64,000 nt of DNA from an uncultured Bacteroidales bacterium (GTDB lineage: Bacteria; Bacteroidota; Bacteroidia; Bacteroidales; F082): positions 18,566 through 82,565 of the forward strand of contig CALBNP010000137.1 in assembly GCA_937896505.1 (NCBI GenBank), read 5' to 3'. The position numbers and the translations under genes were made by a program. Of this stretch, positions 26,943-34,746 are shown piece after piece. Below the pieces are notes generated by a model. It had not been told where the DNA came from, did no database searches, and worked only from the letters and a program-made list of their open reading frames with translations. Every line of letters starts with the position of its first letter. Position 1 is the first letter of the stretch.

Positions 26943-27479
26943 TTACTTCAGTTTTTTCTTCAGCGCTTCGAGTTGCCCGGCTACCGAGGCATCCATGCGG
27001 TCGTTTTCGATGTCGAGGATGAAACCACCGATGATGCTTGGGTCAATGGTGATTTGCATTTCGGCATGGCAGTCGAAGTTTTGCTCCACGAAGCCTTTCA
27101 GCTTGCGCATGGTCTCGTCAGGAAGTTCGGTGGCGGTGGTCACATGGGTGAGCAGGATGTCTTTCGAGTCGCGATACATCTCTTGGTATTTCATGGCGAT
27201 GCGATAGATGCTGCTCTCTCGTTTCTGTTGGGCCACAAACTCGATGAAATGTTCCAGGCAAGGGTGGAGTGGCTCGCCCACAGCAGCCTTCACGAGGTTG
27301 ACTTTCTCTTCCGTCCCGATGATGGGGTTGGTGAGGACCTCGTTGAACTGTGCTATGGCCAAGTCATAATTTTGGGTGAGACGCATCAAGCCTTCATACA
27401 CTTCCTGCTCGCAATGTTCTTGTCGTGTGAGGTTAAGCAAGGCGCGTGCGTATCTGACCGATATCTTTCCGTTGTCCAT
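26943..27479 (-). CDS. atpH: F-type ATP synthase delta subunit
   Basis: 178 residues, low conservation but typical: N-terminal helical bundle 'ISVRYARALLNLTRQE' and C-terminal 'TATELPDETMRKLKGFVEQNF', 'DPSIIGGFILDIENDRMDASVAGQLEALKKKL'. Links the head to the b stalk. Lies 5 bp after atpF. Confidence 0.92.
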   Translation of the reverse strand: MDNGKISVRYARALLNLTRQEHCEQEVYEGLMRLTQNYDLAIAQFNEVLTNPIIGTEEKVNLVKAAVGEPLHPCLEHFIEFVAQQKRESSIYRIAMKYQEMYRDSKDILLTHVTTATELPDETMRKLKGFVEQNFDCHAEMQITIDPSIIGGFILDIENDRMDASVAGQLEALKKKLK

Positions 27480-27484
27480 AGTCG

Positions 27485-27985
27485 TTATGCTTCAATCTGT
27501 TGGTTGCTGCGAAGCAGCTTTTCGATATAGTCGCTCTGCTTGTTCTGCTCTTTCAGTTCGCTTTGCAGAAGCTTTTCGGCGATGTCAACCGAGAGGGTGA
27601 TGACTTGGCTCTTGATTTCGGCCATGGCTTCGGCCTGCTCCTTTTCGATGCGCAGACGTGCGTCGGCGACAATCTTTTCGGCCTCTATGCGGGCTTGCTG
27701 CTTGGCTTCTTCGATGAGTTGCGTCTTCATCTCCTGACTTTCTTTCATGATGCGAAGTTGCTCGGCTTGCGATTCGGCCAAGGCTTCCTTCTTGCGTTGC
27801 TCAATGCCAGCCAAGGCGTTGTTGGCTTCTTCTGCCGCCATCAACGAGTCGGCGATGTATGTGTTGCGCTTTTCGACAGCACCCATGATCATGGGCCAAC
27901 CCACTTTGGCAAGGATGGCAAACACGATGAGGAAGGCTATCAGCATCCATATAACTAAACCGCTTTCAGGGAGAAATAAATCCAT
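27485..27985 (-). CDS. atpF: F-type ATP synthase b subunit
   Basis: 166 residues: one N-terminal membrane helix ('GLVIWMLIAFLIVFAILAKVGWPMI') followed by a long charged amphipathic helix rich in Glu, Ala and Lys, the peripheral stalk. 68 bp separate it from atpE. Confidence 0.95.
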   Translation of the reverse strand: MDLFLPESGLVIWMLIAFLIVFAILAKVGWPMIMGAVEKRNTYIADSLMAAEEANNALAGIEQRKKEALAESQAEQLRIMKESQEMKTQLIEEAKQQARIEAEKIVADARLRIEKEQAEAMAEIKSQVITLSVDIAEKLLQSELKEQNKQSDYIEKLLRSNQQIEA

Positions 27986-28053
27986 TTTGTTGTCTTTTTA
28001 AGGGTTAAAGTGTCGGAGGCTTGTCAGCCAAGCCCCCGACGAATTTAAGGTGA

Positions 28054-28299
28054 TTAGCCGAGAACAGCCAACAGGCAGACGACGATGGCGAAAAGAGTTG
28101 CACCTTCGACGAGAGCACCAGCGATGATCATGCCTGATTGGATTTTGCTTGCTGCTTCAGGCTGACGTGCCATGGCTTCCATGGCTGATTGACCGATTTT
28201 ACCGATACCGAAACCTGCACCGATGACGGCGATAGATGCAGCGATGGCTGCCAGACCTGGAGCGAATGAAGCTGCATCGAGAAGGATTGATAATAACAT
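28054..28299 (-). CDS. atpE: F-type ATP synthase c subunit (proton type)
   Basis: 81 residues, two helices with loop 'ARQPEAASK'. The ion-carrying carboxylate is Glu65. Positions that hold Gln32, Ser66 and Thr67 in the sodium-type c ring of Ilyobacter are Ile32, Gly66 and Ala67 here, so the ring should carry protons. The loop and the numbering line up without gaps. Followed downstream by a 286-bp spacer from atpB, which is upstream in transcription. Confidence 0.95.
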   Translation of the reverse strand: MLLSILLDAASFAPGLAAIAASIAVIGAGFGIGKIGQSAMEAMARQPEAASKIQSGMIIAGALVEGATLFAIVVCLLAVLG

Positions 28300-28585
28300 G
28301 ATTGATTGAATTTAGTTTGTTAATGGATTATGTTTGTTTGTTTATTTGTTTATTGTTTATTTGTTGAATTGATTATTGGACTTTGGGACATTTAGACTTG
28401 TGGACTAAGGGACTTGTGGATATTTAGACTTTTTTGACTTTGGGACTTTGTGGGATGCTGAGCTGCTTCCTGAGCGGTGGCTGCTGAACGGAGCCGAAGC
28501 AAGTCGAAGGGGAGCCGAAGCGTCGTTTCTCATTATTCTCAATTTTCAATTCTATCCTTAATTCTCAATTCTTAATTAAAAAAAC
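28300..28585 (-). repeat. low-complexity spacer between atpB and atpE
   Basis: No gene. On the plus strand it holds TTTG/TTTA runs, then several loose copies of GGACTTTGGGAC/GGACTTGTGG, then two GGAGCCGAAGC copies around 'aagtcgaag', then repeats of AATTCTCAATT. The pieces resemble scattered intergenic repeats of other genomes. No clear promoter or hairpin terminator was found. Confidence 0.6.
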
Positions 28586-29728
28586 TCACTCTTCCTCCGG
28601 TTCATGTTGCGCCATTCCGATGAAGAGCGACGACAAGATGGTGAACACGTAGGCTTGGATGTAAGCCACCAGCAGTTCCAAGCAAGTCATGAAGATGGTC
28701 ATGAAGATGGATACGATGGATATCACGCCGCCCATGCCTGCGCCATACATGCCACCGATGATGAAAATCAAGGCCATGAGCACCATGATGATGATGTGAC
28801 CGGCAAGGATGTTGGCGAACAGACGGACCATCAGGGCGAAAGGCTTGGTGATGGTGGAGATTAATTCGATGATAGGCATCAGCGGGAAGGCCTTCAGGAA
28901 GATAGGAACATCGGGCCAAAGGATGTCTTTCCAATAGTGTTTGTTGCCGAAGATGTTGACGAAGAAATAGGTCAGCAGGGCAAGCACGATGGTGATGCTG
29001 AGGTTACCTGTCACGTTGGCGCTGAAGGGGAACAAGGGAATTAGGCCGAACAGGTTGGCGAAGAAGATGAAGAAAAACGCCGTCAGAAGATAGGGAGCGA
29101 ATTTCTTTACTTTCTTTTCGGGGATGTTGGGAGCGATGATGCCGTCAATAACCGAGTAGGTGAGCCATTCCACCATGCCTTGGTATTTGGTAGGCTGGCC
29201 CATCGGGTCTTTCTTGTATTTGTAGGCGGCAGGCAGGAAGAAGGCCAAGAGGAAGACGCACACGAGGAAGATGCCGAAGGCATTCTTGGTGAACGAGATG
29301 TCGAATGGCCGCTTGAGTTCGCCTGTACTGCTCACTTCAACCAGCTTGCCTGGATATTTGGCGGCGTTGATAGGGGAGATGTAGAAGTTGGAACCTTTGT
29401 GGTTGAAGGTCTCGCCTTCTTTCAGCTCGCAGACGTGTTTCGACGAAAAACAGTGCCAGCCCGTTTCCTTGCTCCTGACGATGACGGGAAGCCATATGCA
29501 AACAGGCTTCTCGTGAATCTCCGTGATGTGGTAACAGTAACTGTCGCCCGTGTGCCCGAAGATGAACGACTTGGCATCGAACTTCTCGGGTTTGGCTTCT
29601 GCCTCTTCGCTGATGGTCTCTTCGACTTGCGCATCGGCTTCCTCGGCTTGGGCAAAGCCGTGCAAGGGTACGAAGGCCATCAAGGCGACGAGTAGGATGA
29701 GCGTTATGGATTTGAAAACATTATTCAT
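28586..29728 (-). CDS. atpB: F-type ATP synthase a subunit with exported N-terminal extension
   Basis: 380 residues, about 130 longer than E. coli AtpB. It begins with a signal-like helix 'LILLVALMAFVPLHGFAQA' and a ~120-residue acidic then Cys/His-containing segment before the first core helix (~150). The core has the essential Arg in 'FALMVRLFANILAGHIII'. The extension should lie in the periplasm; this form occurs in other Bacteroidota. Forms the ion half-channels against the c ring. Overlaps the AtpI-like gene by 8 bp. Confidence 0.93.
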   Translation of the reverse strand: MNNVFKSITLILLVALMAFVPLHGFAQAEEADAQVEETISEEAEAKPEKFDAKSFIFGHTGDSYCYHITEIHEKPVCIWLPVIVRSKETGWHCFSSKHVCELKEGETFNHKGSNFYISPINAAKYPGKLVEVSSTGELKRPFDISFTKNAFGIFLVCVFLLAFFLPAAYKYKKDPMGQPTKYQGMVEWLTYSVIDGIIAPNIPEKKVKKFAPYLLTAFFFIFFANLFGLIPLFPFSANVTGNLSITIVLALLTYFFVNIFGNKHYWKDILWPDVPIFLKAFPLMPIIELISTITKPFALMVRLFANILAGHIIIMVLMALIFIIGGMYGAGMGGVISIVSIFMTIFMTCLELLVAYIQAYVFTILSSLFIGMAQHEPEEE

Positions 29729-30119
29729 GTTTACTCTCTTTGTTGAGGTTCTTTATGTAGTGGGTATAGACGCTGGTCTCGATAACCAACGCGACGAGAT
29801 AGGATATTGCGGTGATGATAAGGAACGGCTTGAAGCTTTGCTTGACGAAGATGACGAAAAGCACCAACGCAACGATGGTTACCACTAGCTTGATGCCTTT
29901 GTAGATGTAGATCCATGCCAGCTTGGATGGGTCGGCTTCCACGTTTTTCTTCATCATCTGGCAATAGAAAGCACCGAGGATCATGAAGATATTCGGAATG
30001 GATATCATCCAATTGTTCCACCATGCTTTTCCGGAAAAGCCACAGAGAAGGATTCCGTCGAGCACGAGGCAGACCAAAAGGAAGATGGTCAAATACTTTG
30101 TTGTCGGGTCTTTTTTCAT
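29721..30119 (-). CDS. small membrane protein of the ATP synthase cluster (AtpI-like)
   Basis: 132 residues with four helices ('YLTIFLLVCLVLDGILLCG', 'WMISIPNIFMILGAFYCQMM', 'KGIKLVVTIVALVLFVIFV', 'FLIITAISYLVALVIETSVY'). By position (between atpC and atpB, overlapping both) and topology it fits the AtpI-like assembly helper for the c ring, though sequence similarity to AtpI is not evident by eye. Confidence 0.65.
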   Translation of the reverse strand: MKKDPTTKYLTIFLLVCLVLDGILLCGFSGKAWWNNWMISIPNIFMILGAFYCQMMKKNVEADPSKLAWIYIYKGIKLVVTIVALVLFVIFVKQSFKPFLIITAISYLVALVIETSVYTHYIKNLNKESKHE

Positions 30120-30355
30120 ATCTCAGCGCAAACAATCAGCGTGTTGTCATGGTTTTCGCAAAAGCCGCCCTTGATGGCAAACTCAAGTCCTTCCCCGTTT
30201 TCTTGGGTGAGGCTTATCTTGCCTGCTTCGAGGATGGCCACGATGGCGGCATGATGTTCAAGTAGGGTGAACGGGCCTTGCTTGCTCGGTACCGTCACCG
30301 AACTCACCGTTCCGGAGAACAGTTTTGAATCGGGGGTGATGATTTCGACTTTCAT
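30116..30355 (-). CDS. atpC: F-type ATP synthase epsilon subunit, short form
   Basis: 79 residues. Only the N-terminal beta-sandwich ('MKVEIITPDSKLFSGTVSSVTVPSKQGPFTLLEHHAAIVAIL') is present; the C-terminal helical hairpin, which inhibits ATP hydrolysis in many bacteria, is missing. The stop is real and overlaps the next start by 4 bp, so this is not a sequencing truncation. Sits 12 bp after atpD. Confidence 0.9.
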   Translation of the reverse strand: MKVEIITPDSKLFSGTVSSVTVPSKQGPFTLLEHHAAIVAILEAGKISLTQENGEGLEFAIKGGFCENHDNTLIVCAEI

Positions 30356-30367
30356 GACACCTAAATA

Positions 30368-31882
30368 TTAATTATTAGCAGCGTTTTTCAGCATTTCCTC
30401 ACCCTTGGCGATGGCGTCGTCGATGGTGCCAACGAGGTTGAAGGCAGCTTCAGGATATTGATCCACTTCGCCGTCCATGATCATGTTGAAACCGCGGATG
30501 GTCTCTTCGATAGGCACCATGACACCCTTCAGGCCGGTGAATTGTTCGGCCACAGTGAATGGTTGCGACAGGAAACGCTGCACACGGCGTGCGCGGTGCA
30601 CCACCAACTTGTCTTCTTCGGAGAGTTCCTCCATGCCAAGGATGGCGATGATGTCTTGCAGTTCCTTGTTGCGTTGCAGCAGCTGGATGACGCGCTGTGC
30701 GGTGTTGTAGTGCTTCTCGCCGATGATGTTGGGGTCGAGGATGCGCGAGGTGGAGTCGAGCGGGTCAACGGCAGGGTAGATGCCGAGTTCCGAAATCTTA
30801 CGGCTCAACACGGTGGTGGCGTCAAGGTGCGAGAAGGTGGTAGCCGGTGCCGGGTCGGTAAGGTCGTCGGCAGGCACGTAGATGGCTTGCACCGAGGTGA
30901 TGGAACCGCTCTTTGTGGAAGTGATGCGTTCCTGCATCTGACCCATCTCTGATGCCAAGGTAGGCTGGTAACCCACTGCCGAAGGCATACGGCCCAACAG
31001 GGCTGATACCTCTGAACCTGCCTGGGTGAAACGGAAGATGTTGTCGATGAAGAGCAGGATGTCTTTCTGGTCGCTCGATGGGTCGTCGCGGAACGACTCA
31101 GCCACGGTCAGGCCCGAAAGGGCAACGCTCACACGAGCCCCAGGAGGTTCGTTCATCTGGCCGAACACCAGAGTGGCTTGCGAGGTGGCGAGGGCTTTCT
31201 TGTCGATTTTCGAAAGGTCCCAATCGCCTTTTTCCATGGCTTCCTTGAACTCGTCACCATATTTAATGATGCCTGATTCAATCATCTCACGCAGCAGGTC
31301 GTTGCCTTCACGGGTGCGTTCGCCAACGCCGGTGAATACCGAGAAACCGTTATAGCCTTTTGCGATATTGTTGATGAGCTCCATGATAAGCACGGTCTTG
31401 CCGACACCAGCGCCACCGAACAGACCGATTTTACCGCCTTTCGAATAAGGCTCGAGCAGGTCGATGACCTTGATGCCGGTGAAGAGCACTTCTTTCGAGG
31501 TGGCGAGGTCTTCATACTTAGGTGGCTCGCGGTGAATAGGATATTCGGTGTTGCGGCTCAGTTCGCCGATGCCGTCGATGGCATCGCCTGTGACGTTGAG
31601 CAAACGGCCCTTGATTTGTCCGCCAATCGGGATGGAGATAGGCTTGCCGGTAGGAATTACTTCCATGCCGCGCATCAAGCCGTCGGTCGAGTCCATGGCG
31701 ATGGTACGCACCGAGTCTTCGCCGATGTGCTGCTGGCATTCCAGAATCAGGTTCTTGCCGTTAGGGCGCACTACTTCCAAGGCGTCGTGGATCTTTGGCA
31801 AGGCATTTTCGCCGCCTGCAAAGTAAACGTCAACCACGGGGCCGATGATTTGTGTGATTTGTCCTTTGTTTTCTTTTGACAT
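30368..31882 (-). CDS. atpD: F-type ATP synthase beta subunit
   Basis: 504 residues from ATG 31882 ('MSKENKGQITQIIGPVVDVYF'); a 16-codon extension to 31930 would run into the promoter. Walker A 'GGAGVGKTVLIMEL', catalytic 'GVGERTREGNDL', 'LLFIDNIFRFTQAGSEVSALLGRMPSAVGYQPTLA'. Catalytic subunit, first in the cluster. Confidence 0.97.
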   Translation of the reverse strand: MSKENKGQITQIIGPVVDVYFAGGENALPKIHDALEVVRPNGKNLILECQQHIGEDSVRTIAMDSTDGLMRGMEVIPTGKPISIPIGGQIKGRLLNVTGDAIDGIGELSRNTEYPIHREPPKYEDLATSKEVLFTGIKVIDLLEPYSKGGKIGLFGGAGVGKTVLIMELINNIAKGYNGFSVFTGVGERTREGNDLLREMIESGIIKYGDEFKEAMEKGDWDLSKIDKKALATSQATLVFGQMNEPPGARVSVALSGLTVAESFRDDPSSDQKDILLFIDNIFRFTQAGSEVSALLGRMPSAVGYQPTLASEMGQMQERITSTKSGSITSVQAIYVPADDLTDPAPATTFSHLDATTVLSRKISELGIYPAVDPLDSTSRILDPNIIGEKHYNTAQRVIQLLQRNKELQDIIAILGMEELSEEDKLVVHRARRVQRFLSQPFTVAEQFTGLKGVMVPIEETIRGFNMIMDGEVDQYPEAAFNLVGTIDDAIAKGEEMLKNAANN

Positions 31883-31927
31883 TGTATATGAATTTTCTTG
31901 TATTTCTTGCTTCGTTTTACAAAGCGG

Positions 31928-31935
31928 CAAATATA
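31928..31935 (-). promoter_or_regulatory. F-ATPase cluster promoter, -7 box
   Basis: Minus-strand TATATTTG followed by CC, 46 bases before the atpD ATG. Confidence 0.55.
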
Positions 31936-31987
31936 GAAAAATAAATGACGCAAGAAAAATTTTTTGTTTTAAGTTGTCTTTTTCCTC

Positions 31988-31995
31988 TATCTTTG
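31988..31995 (+). promoter_or_regulatory. Nudix gene promoter, -7 box
   Basis: TATCTTTG with TTTG 21 bases upstream (31963-31966). Transcription should start near 32002, which excludes starts before 32011. Confidence 0.6.
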
Positions 31996-32010
31996 TCGAA
32001 AAATGAAGCT

Positions 32011-32562
32011 ATGAAGCAAGACGACGATATGAAATGGAAAGTGCTCGAGAGCGAAACGCTCTTCGGCGAGTTGTGGCTCAACGCGCGCCGCGACAAGGTG
32101 CAACTGCCTGATGGCCGCATTTATGACAGTTATTATGTGTTGCACTATCCCGATTGGGTGAATGTCATTGCCATTACCGACGATGGCCTTGTCGTGCTCG
32201 AACGGCAGTATCGCCACGGAATAGCATCGGTTTCGACTGAGATTGTGGCTGGATGTGTCGAGCCTGGTGAAGCGCCTTTGGAGGCAGCGCAGCGCGAGCT
32301 GATGGAAGAGACGGGCTTCGGTGGCGGCACCTGGACGCCGTTGATGACTCTTGCGCCAAATGCCAGCACGCAAGACAACCGCTGCCATTGTTTCCTTGCC
32401 GAAGGTGTCACCTTGCAAGGTCAGCAGCATCTCGATGCTACGGAAGATATCCGTGTCATGCTCTATTCGAAAGAAGAGGTGAAACAGATGCTCGATGCAG
32501 GCGAATTCGTCCAAGCCATGATGGTGGCTCCGCTGCTCAAGGTGTTTGGATGCTGGAAATGA
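32011..32562 (+). CDS. Nudix hydrolase (ADP-ribose pyrophosphatase-like)
   Basis: 183 residues from ATG 32011 (the ATG at 32029 is also possible). The Nudix box is complete: G-x5-E-x7-REL-x-EE-x-G within 'GEAPLEAAQRELMEETGFGG'. The N-terminal 'VLESETLFGELWLNARRDKVQLPDGR' and 'DWVNVIAITDDGLVVLERQYRHG' resemble ADP-sugar pyrophosphatases that clear ADP-ribose. Divergent from atpD. Confidence 0.88.
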   Translation: MKQDDDMKWKVLESETLFGELWLNARRDKVQLPDGRIYDSYYVLHYPDWVNVIAITDDGLVVLERQYRHGIASVSTEIVAGCVEPGEAPLEAAQRELMEETGFGGGTWTPLMTLAPNASTQDNRCHCFLAEGVTLQGQQHLDATEDIRVMLYSKEEVKQMLDAGEFVQAMMVAPLLKVFGCWK

Positions 32563-32855
32563 AGTTTCAGTTCCCCGTCACCAATACACCATCGTTCTGT
32601 CATCAAGGGGACAAGTAGGGGACAAGGCCGCACTTTCTTCTTGGTTTCCGCACACTTTTTTCGGAGCTTCTTCGGTCATTCACCGAAGAACCCCCGAAGA
32701 AACCTACTAGTTGGTGCGGCCGAGAAGGCAACTTGGTGCGGCCTTGGTCATGCTGTGATTTGCTGATTTTGGTTGTCACAGTTGTGTCATACGACTGGCC
32801 CAAGTTGACGGGTTAAAGGATGTTTTTCCGTTTTTAATAATTCTTAGAGTCTGTC

Positions 32856-32925
32856 TTGATTTAGGTGAAACAAATAACAATGTCATTTCGACCGTAGGGA
32901 AGAAATCTATTGTTATTTGTTCCAC
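32856..32925. repeat. 25-bp direct repeat copy 1 within a palindromic element
   Basis: 32856-32880 is repeated exactly at 34428-34452. Here it is also the left arm of a 17-bp inverted repeat (32865-32881 with 32909-32925, one mismatch). The loop 32882-32908 ('tcatttcgaccgtagggaag' then 'aaatct') resembles a widespread intergenic repeat. Confidence 0.7.
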
Positions 32926-33099
32926 TCGGGAAAAGCCTTTAGATACCTTCTTTTGTCGGTATGATATGGGTTGGCACCGAAAGATATCAAAAACCGCAAA
33001 TGTGATTGAAGTGTTGCTTACTAGTGAACCCGCCAACCTTTGCCAGCCACCTATATGCAAAAAAGATGTTTTTTGCTGCAAGTTGTTCGAAATTCTCAT

Positions 33100-33107
33100 T
33101 ATCTTTG
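33100..33107 (+). promoter_or_regulatory. promoter of the repeat-built T9SS gene
   Basis: TATCTTTG then CGG, 25 bases before ATG 33133; supports that start over the upstream ATG at 33040. Confidence 0.6.
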
Positions 33108-33132
33108 CGGACCAACTTTAAAATTTCAAGCT

Positions 33133-34374
33133 ATGTCAAGATTCTACATTAAAAATTGGATGGTCGTGGCCATCTGCTTGCTGGCAAACGTAGCCTTGTT
33201 TGCCCAAACTCCCGATGTGTATGTCGGAGGCATCCTCAACAGCGAGGGCGCAATCTGGAAGAATGGAGTCGCCGAGGTGATTCCCAACACCGACCAAGTC
33301 TTTTTCATTGTATTTGACGGCGATGACGAATATGTCGCCGGACGCACAAAGGAAATGGTTCCCGTAGTTTGGAAAAACGGCGAGGAACTCTATAGGTTTG
33401 AAGGGGAATATCAAGACAGGTCCATCTCGTCGATGGCAGTCCGCGATGGTAACGTGTATGTCACTACTATCGATTTGACCCCAACATGGCAAAACGATGC
33501 CGCGGTGTGGGTTAATGGCGTGGCTTCGGAAGACTATGCCGATGCTGTCGAAATCAACGGCATCTTCCTTGATGGCGATGATGTTTATGTGGCAGGTCGC
33601 ACCTTCGACCAGGCTGTGATCTGGAAAAATGCCGAACCTCTTTACACATACTTTTCTGAAGGCACAGGCCTTTTCTGCGATGTGATTGTCGTTGACGGCG
33701 ATGTGTATTATCTGGGTGGCGACTTTGGTGGAGGCGCCGGAAAGACGGCCGCGGTGAAGAGCCAGGACGAAGTTCCTGCCCATCAAGAACACGGTAGGGA
33801 TTTCGGTATCAAGGCTTGGAAGAACGGCGAGGAACTTTACTACCTCAGCGAAGAGCTTTATGGAGGCCGCATTGCCGTATCGGACGGGAAGGTCTATGTC
33901 TCGGGCCAGGCTGCAAGCGGCATGATCTATAGGGCCTTCCTGTGGACTGACGGCGAAGCCACTCCCTTGTCCGACGAATGGAGCGGCACAGGAACCATGT
34001 GCATCTACGATGGCGACATTTATGTAACCGGATTCAAGGGCAATTACCCCGAACTCGACGCCTACATCTGGAAGAACGGCGAGCTTGAAACGATTGCCAC
34101 TGGAGGCTACAACTACGGCAACTGCATCGTCGTGGTTGATGGAGAGACGAGCGTTGAAGAAAGCCAAGAGACCTTTGCAGTTTTCCCGAATCCGGCCAAC
34201 GGCTGCATCTCAATCGAAAGCGTTGAGTTCAGCGAAGCCGCCCTTTACAACAACATGGGACAACTGGTTCTCACCACCAACGAGAGCAGGATTGACGTCA
34301 CGGCATTGGCATCGGGACTCTACCTGCTGAAGCTCGACGGCAAAGCCTCGAAAAACATTCTCATCCAGCATTGA
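33133..34374 (+). CDS. T9SS-exported repeat protein, probable beta-propeller
   Basis: 413 residues. Signal peptide 'WMVVAICLLANVALFAQ'. Residues ~25-345 contain seven repeats of a ~45-residue unit with a core like 'VYVAGR...AVWKNGEELY' (WKNGVAEV, WKNGEELY, WVNGVASE, WKNAEPLY, WKNGEELY, WTDGEATP, WKNGELET), a count that fits a seven-bladed propeller. The last ~70 residues are a T9SS type A sorting domain ('FAVFPNPANGCISIES', 'LYNNMGQLVL', 'LASGLYLLKLDGK'). Surface-exposed or released. Alone between a promoter and a strong terminator, and bounded by 25-bp direct repeats. Confidence 0.85.
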   Translation: MSRFYIKNWMVVAICLLANVALFAQTPDVYVGGILNSEGAIWKNGVAEVIPNTDQVFFIVFDGDDEYVAGRTKEMVPVVWKNGEELYRFEGEYQDRSISSMAVRDGNVYVTTIDLTPTWQNDAAVWVNGVASEDYADAVEINGIFLDGDDVYVAGRTFDQAVIWKNAEPLYTYFSEGTGLFCDVIVVDGDVYYLGGDFGGGAGKTAAVKSQDEVPAHQEHGRDFGIKAWKNGEELYYLSEELYGGRIAVSDGKVYVSGQAASGMIYRAFLWTDGEATPLSDEWSGTGTMCIYDGDIYVTGFKGNYPELDAYIWKNGELETIATGGYNYGNCIVVVDGETSVEESQETFAVFPNPANGCISIESVEFSEAALYNNMGQLVLTTNESRIDVTALASGLYLLKLDGKASKNILIQH

Positions 34375-34399
34375 TGAGCGTTAATCTGATATGAAGAGA

Positions 34400-34429
34400 C
34401 GGTCGGGAGCGATTCCGACCGTTTTTTTT
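34400..34429 (+). terminator. terminator of the T9SS repeat gene
   Basis: Stem CGGTCGG/CCGACCG (34400-34406, 34415-34421), 8-base loop, then eight T. Confidence 0.9.
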
Positions 34430-34452
34430 GATTTAGGTGAAACAAATAACAA
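34428..34452. repeat. 25-bp direct repeat copy 2
   Basis: Identical to 32856-32880 (begins TTGATTTAGGTGAAAC). This copy lacks the inverted partner. It starts at the end of the terminator T tract. The rest of the 372-bp spacer 34375-34746 is A+T-rich without a gene up to the operator-like repeats and promoter. Confidence 0.75.
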
Positions 34453-34620
34453 GGCAAATATATACTTTTTGGCCCAACTGCATATCCTAATCAAATGATA
34501 AAGGGCCTAATTGTATATAGTTGCCGTTTTTAAACAATTTCTCAATATATTTCATTGTATCTTGCTTTTCCATAAGAATAGGTGAAAAGCATAATACAAA
34601 GAGTCATTATAGTTTTTTCT

Positions 34621-34655
34621 CAATATGGTTATTTTCCCCAATACGGTTATTTTCC
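34621..34655. promoter_or_regulatory. tandem operator-like repeats at the V-ATPase promoter
   Basis: CAATATGGTTATTTTCC (34621-34637) and CAATACGGTTATTTTCC (34639-34655), one mismatch, 18-bp period, ending directly against the -33 element at 34656. Position suggests an activator or repressor site. Confidence 0.55.
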
Positions 34656-34687
34656 TTTGATATTACAAATGGAAATGCTTATCTTTG
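34656..34687 (+). promoter_or_regulatory. V-ATPase operon promoter
   Basis: TTTG (34656-34659), 20-base spacer, TATCTTTG (34680-34687) followed by CA. The best match to the Bacteroidota consensus in the window. Leader ~50 nt. Confidence 0.8.
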
Positions 34688-34746
34688 CACGCTAAATTTT
34701 TGATAAAGAGAATAGGAAAATATAAATAGTAAATAATCAACAAGTT

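Larger units (their letters stand above)
32563..33132. other. gene-free, repeat-rich region
   Basis: 570 bp without a convincing gene. Left part: direct 10-mers AGGGGACAAG (32606, 32617), inverted AAGGCCGCAC/GTGCGGCCTT (32624-32633, 32736-32745), direct TTGGTGCGGCC (32711, 32733) and hairpin TTCTTCGGT/ACCGAAGAA (32668-32676, 32682-32690). Right part: the direct/inverted repeat listed separately, then the promoter of the 33133 gene. A 66-codon minus-strand frame (32603-32803) is possible but has no family or start signal. Confidence 0.6.

Noticed and set aside
32603..32803. 66-codon minus-strand frame in the gene-free region
   Set aside because: No promoter box, basic repetitive composition produced by the local repeats, and no family recognised; kept only as a possibility in the region entry.
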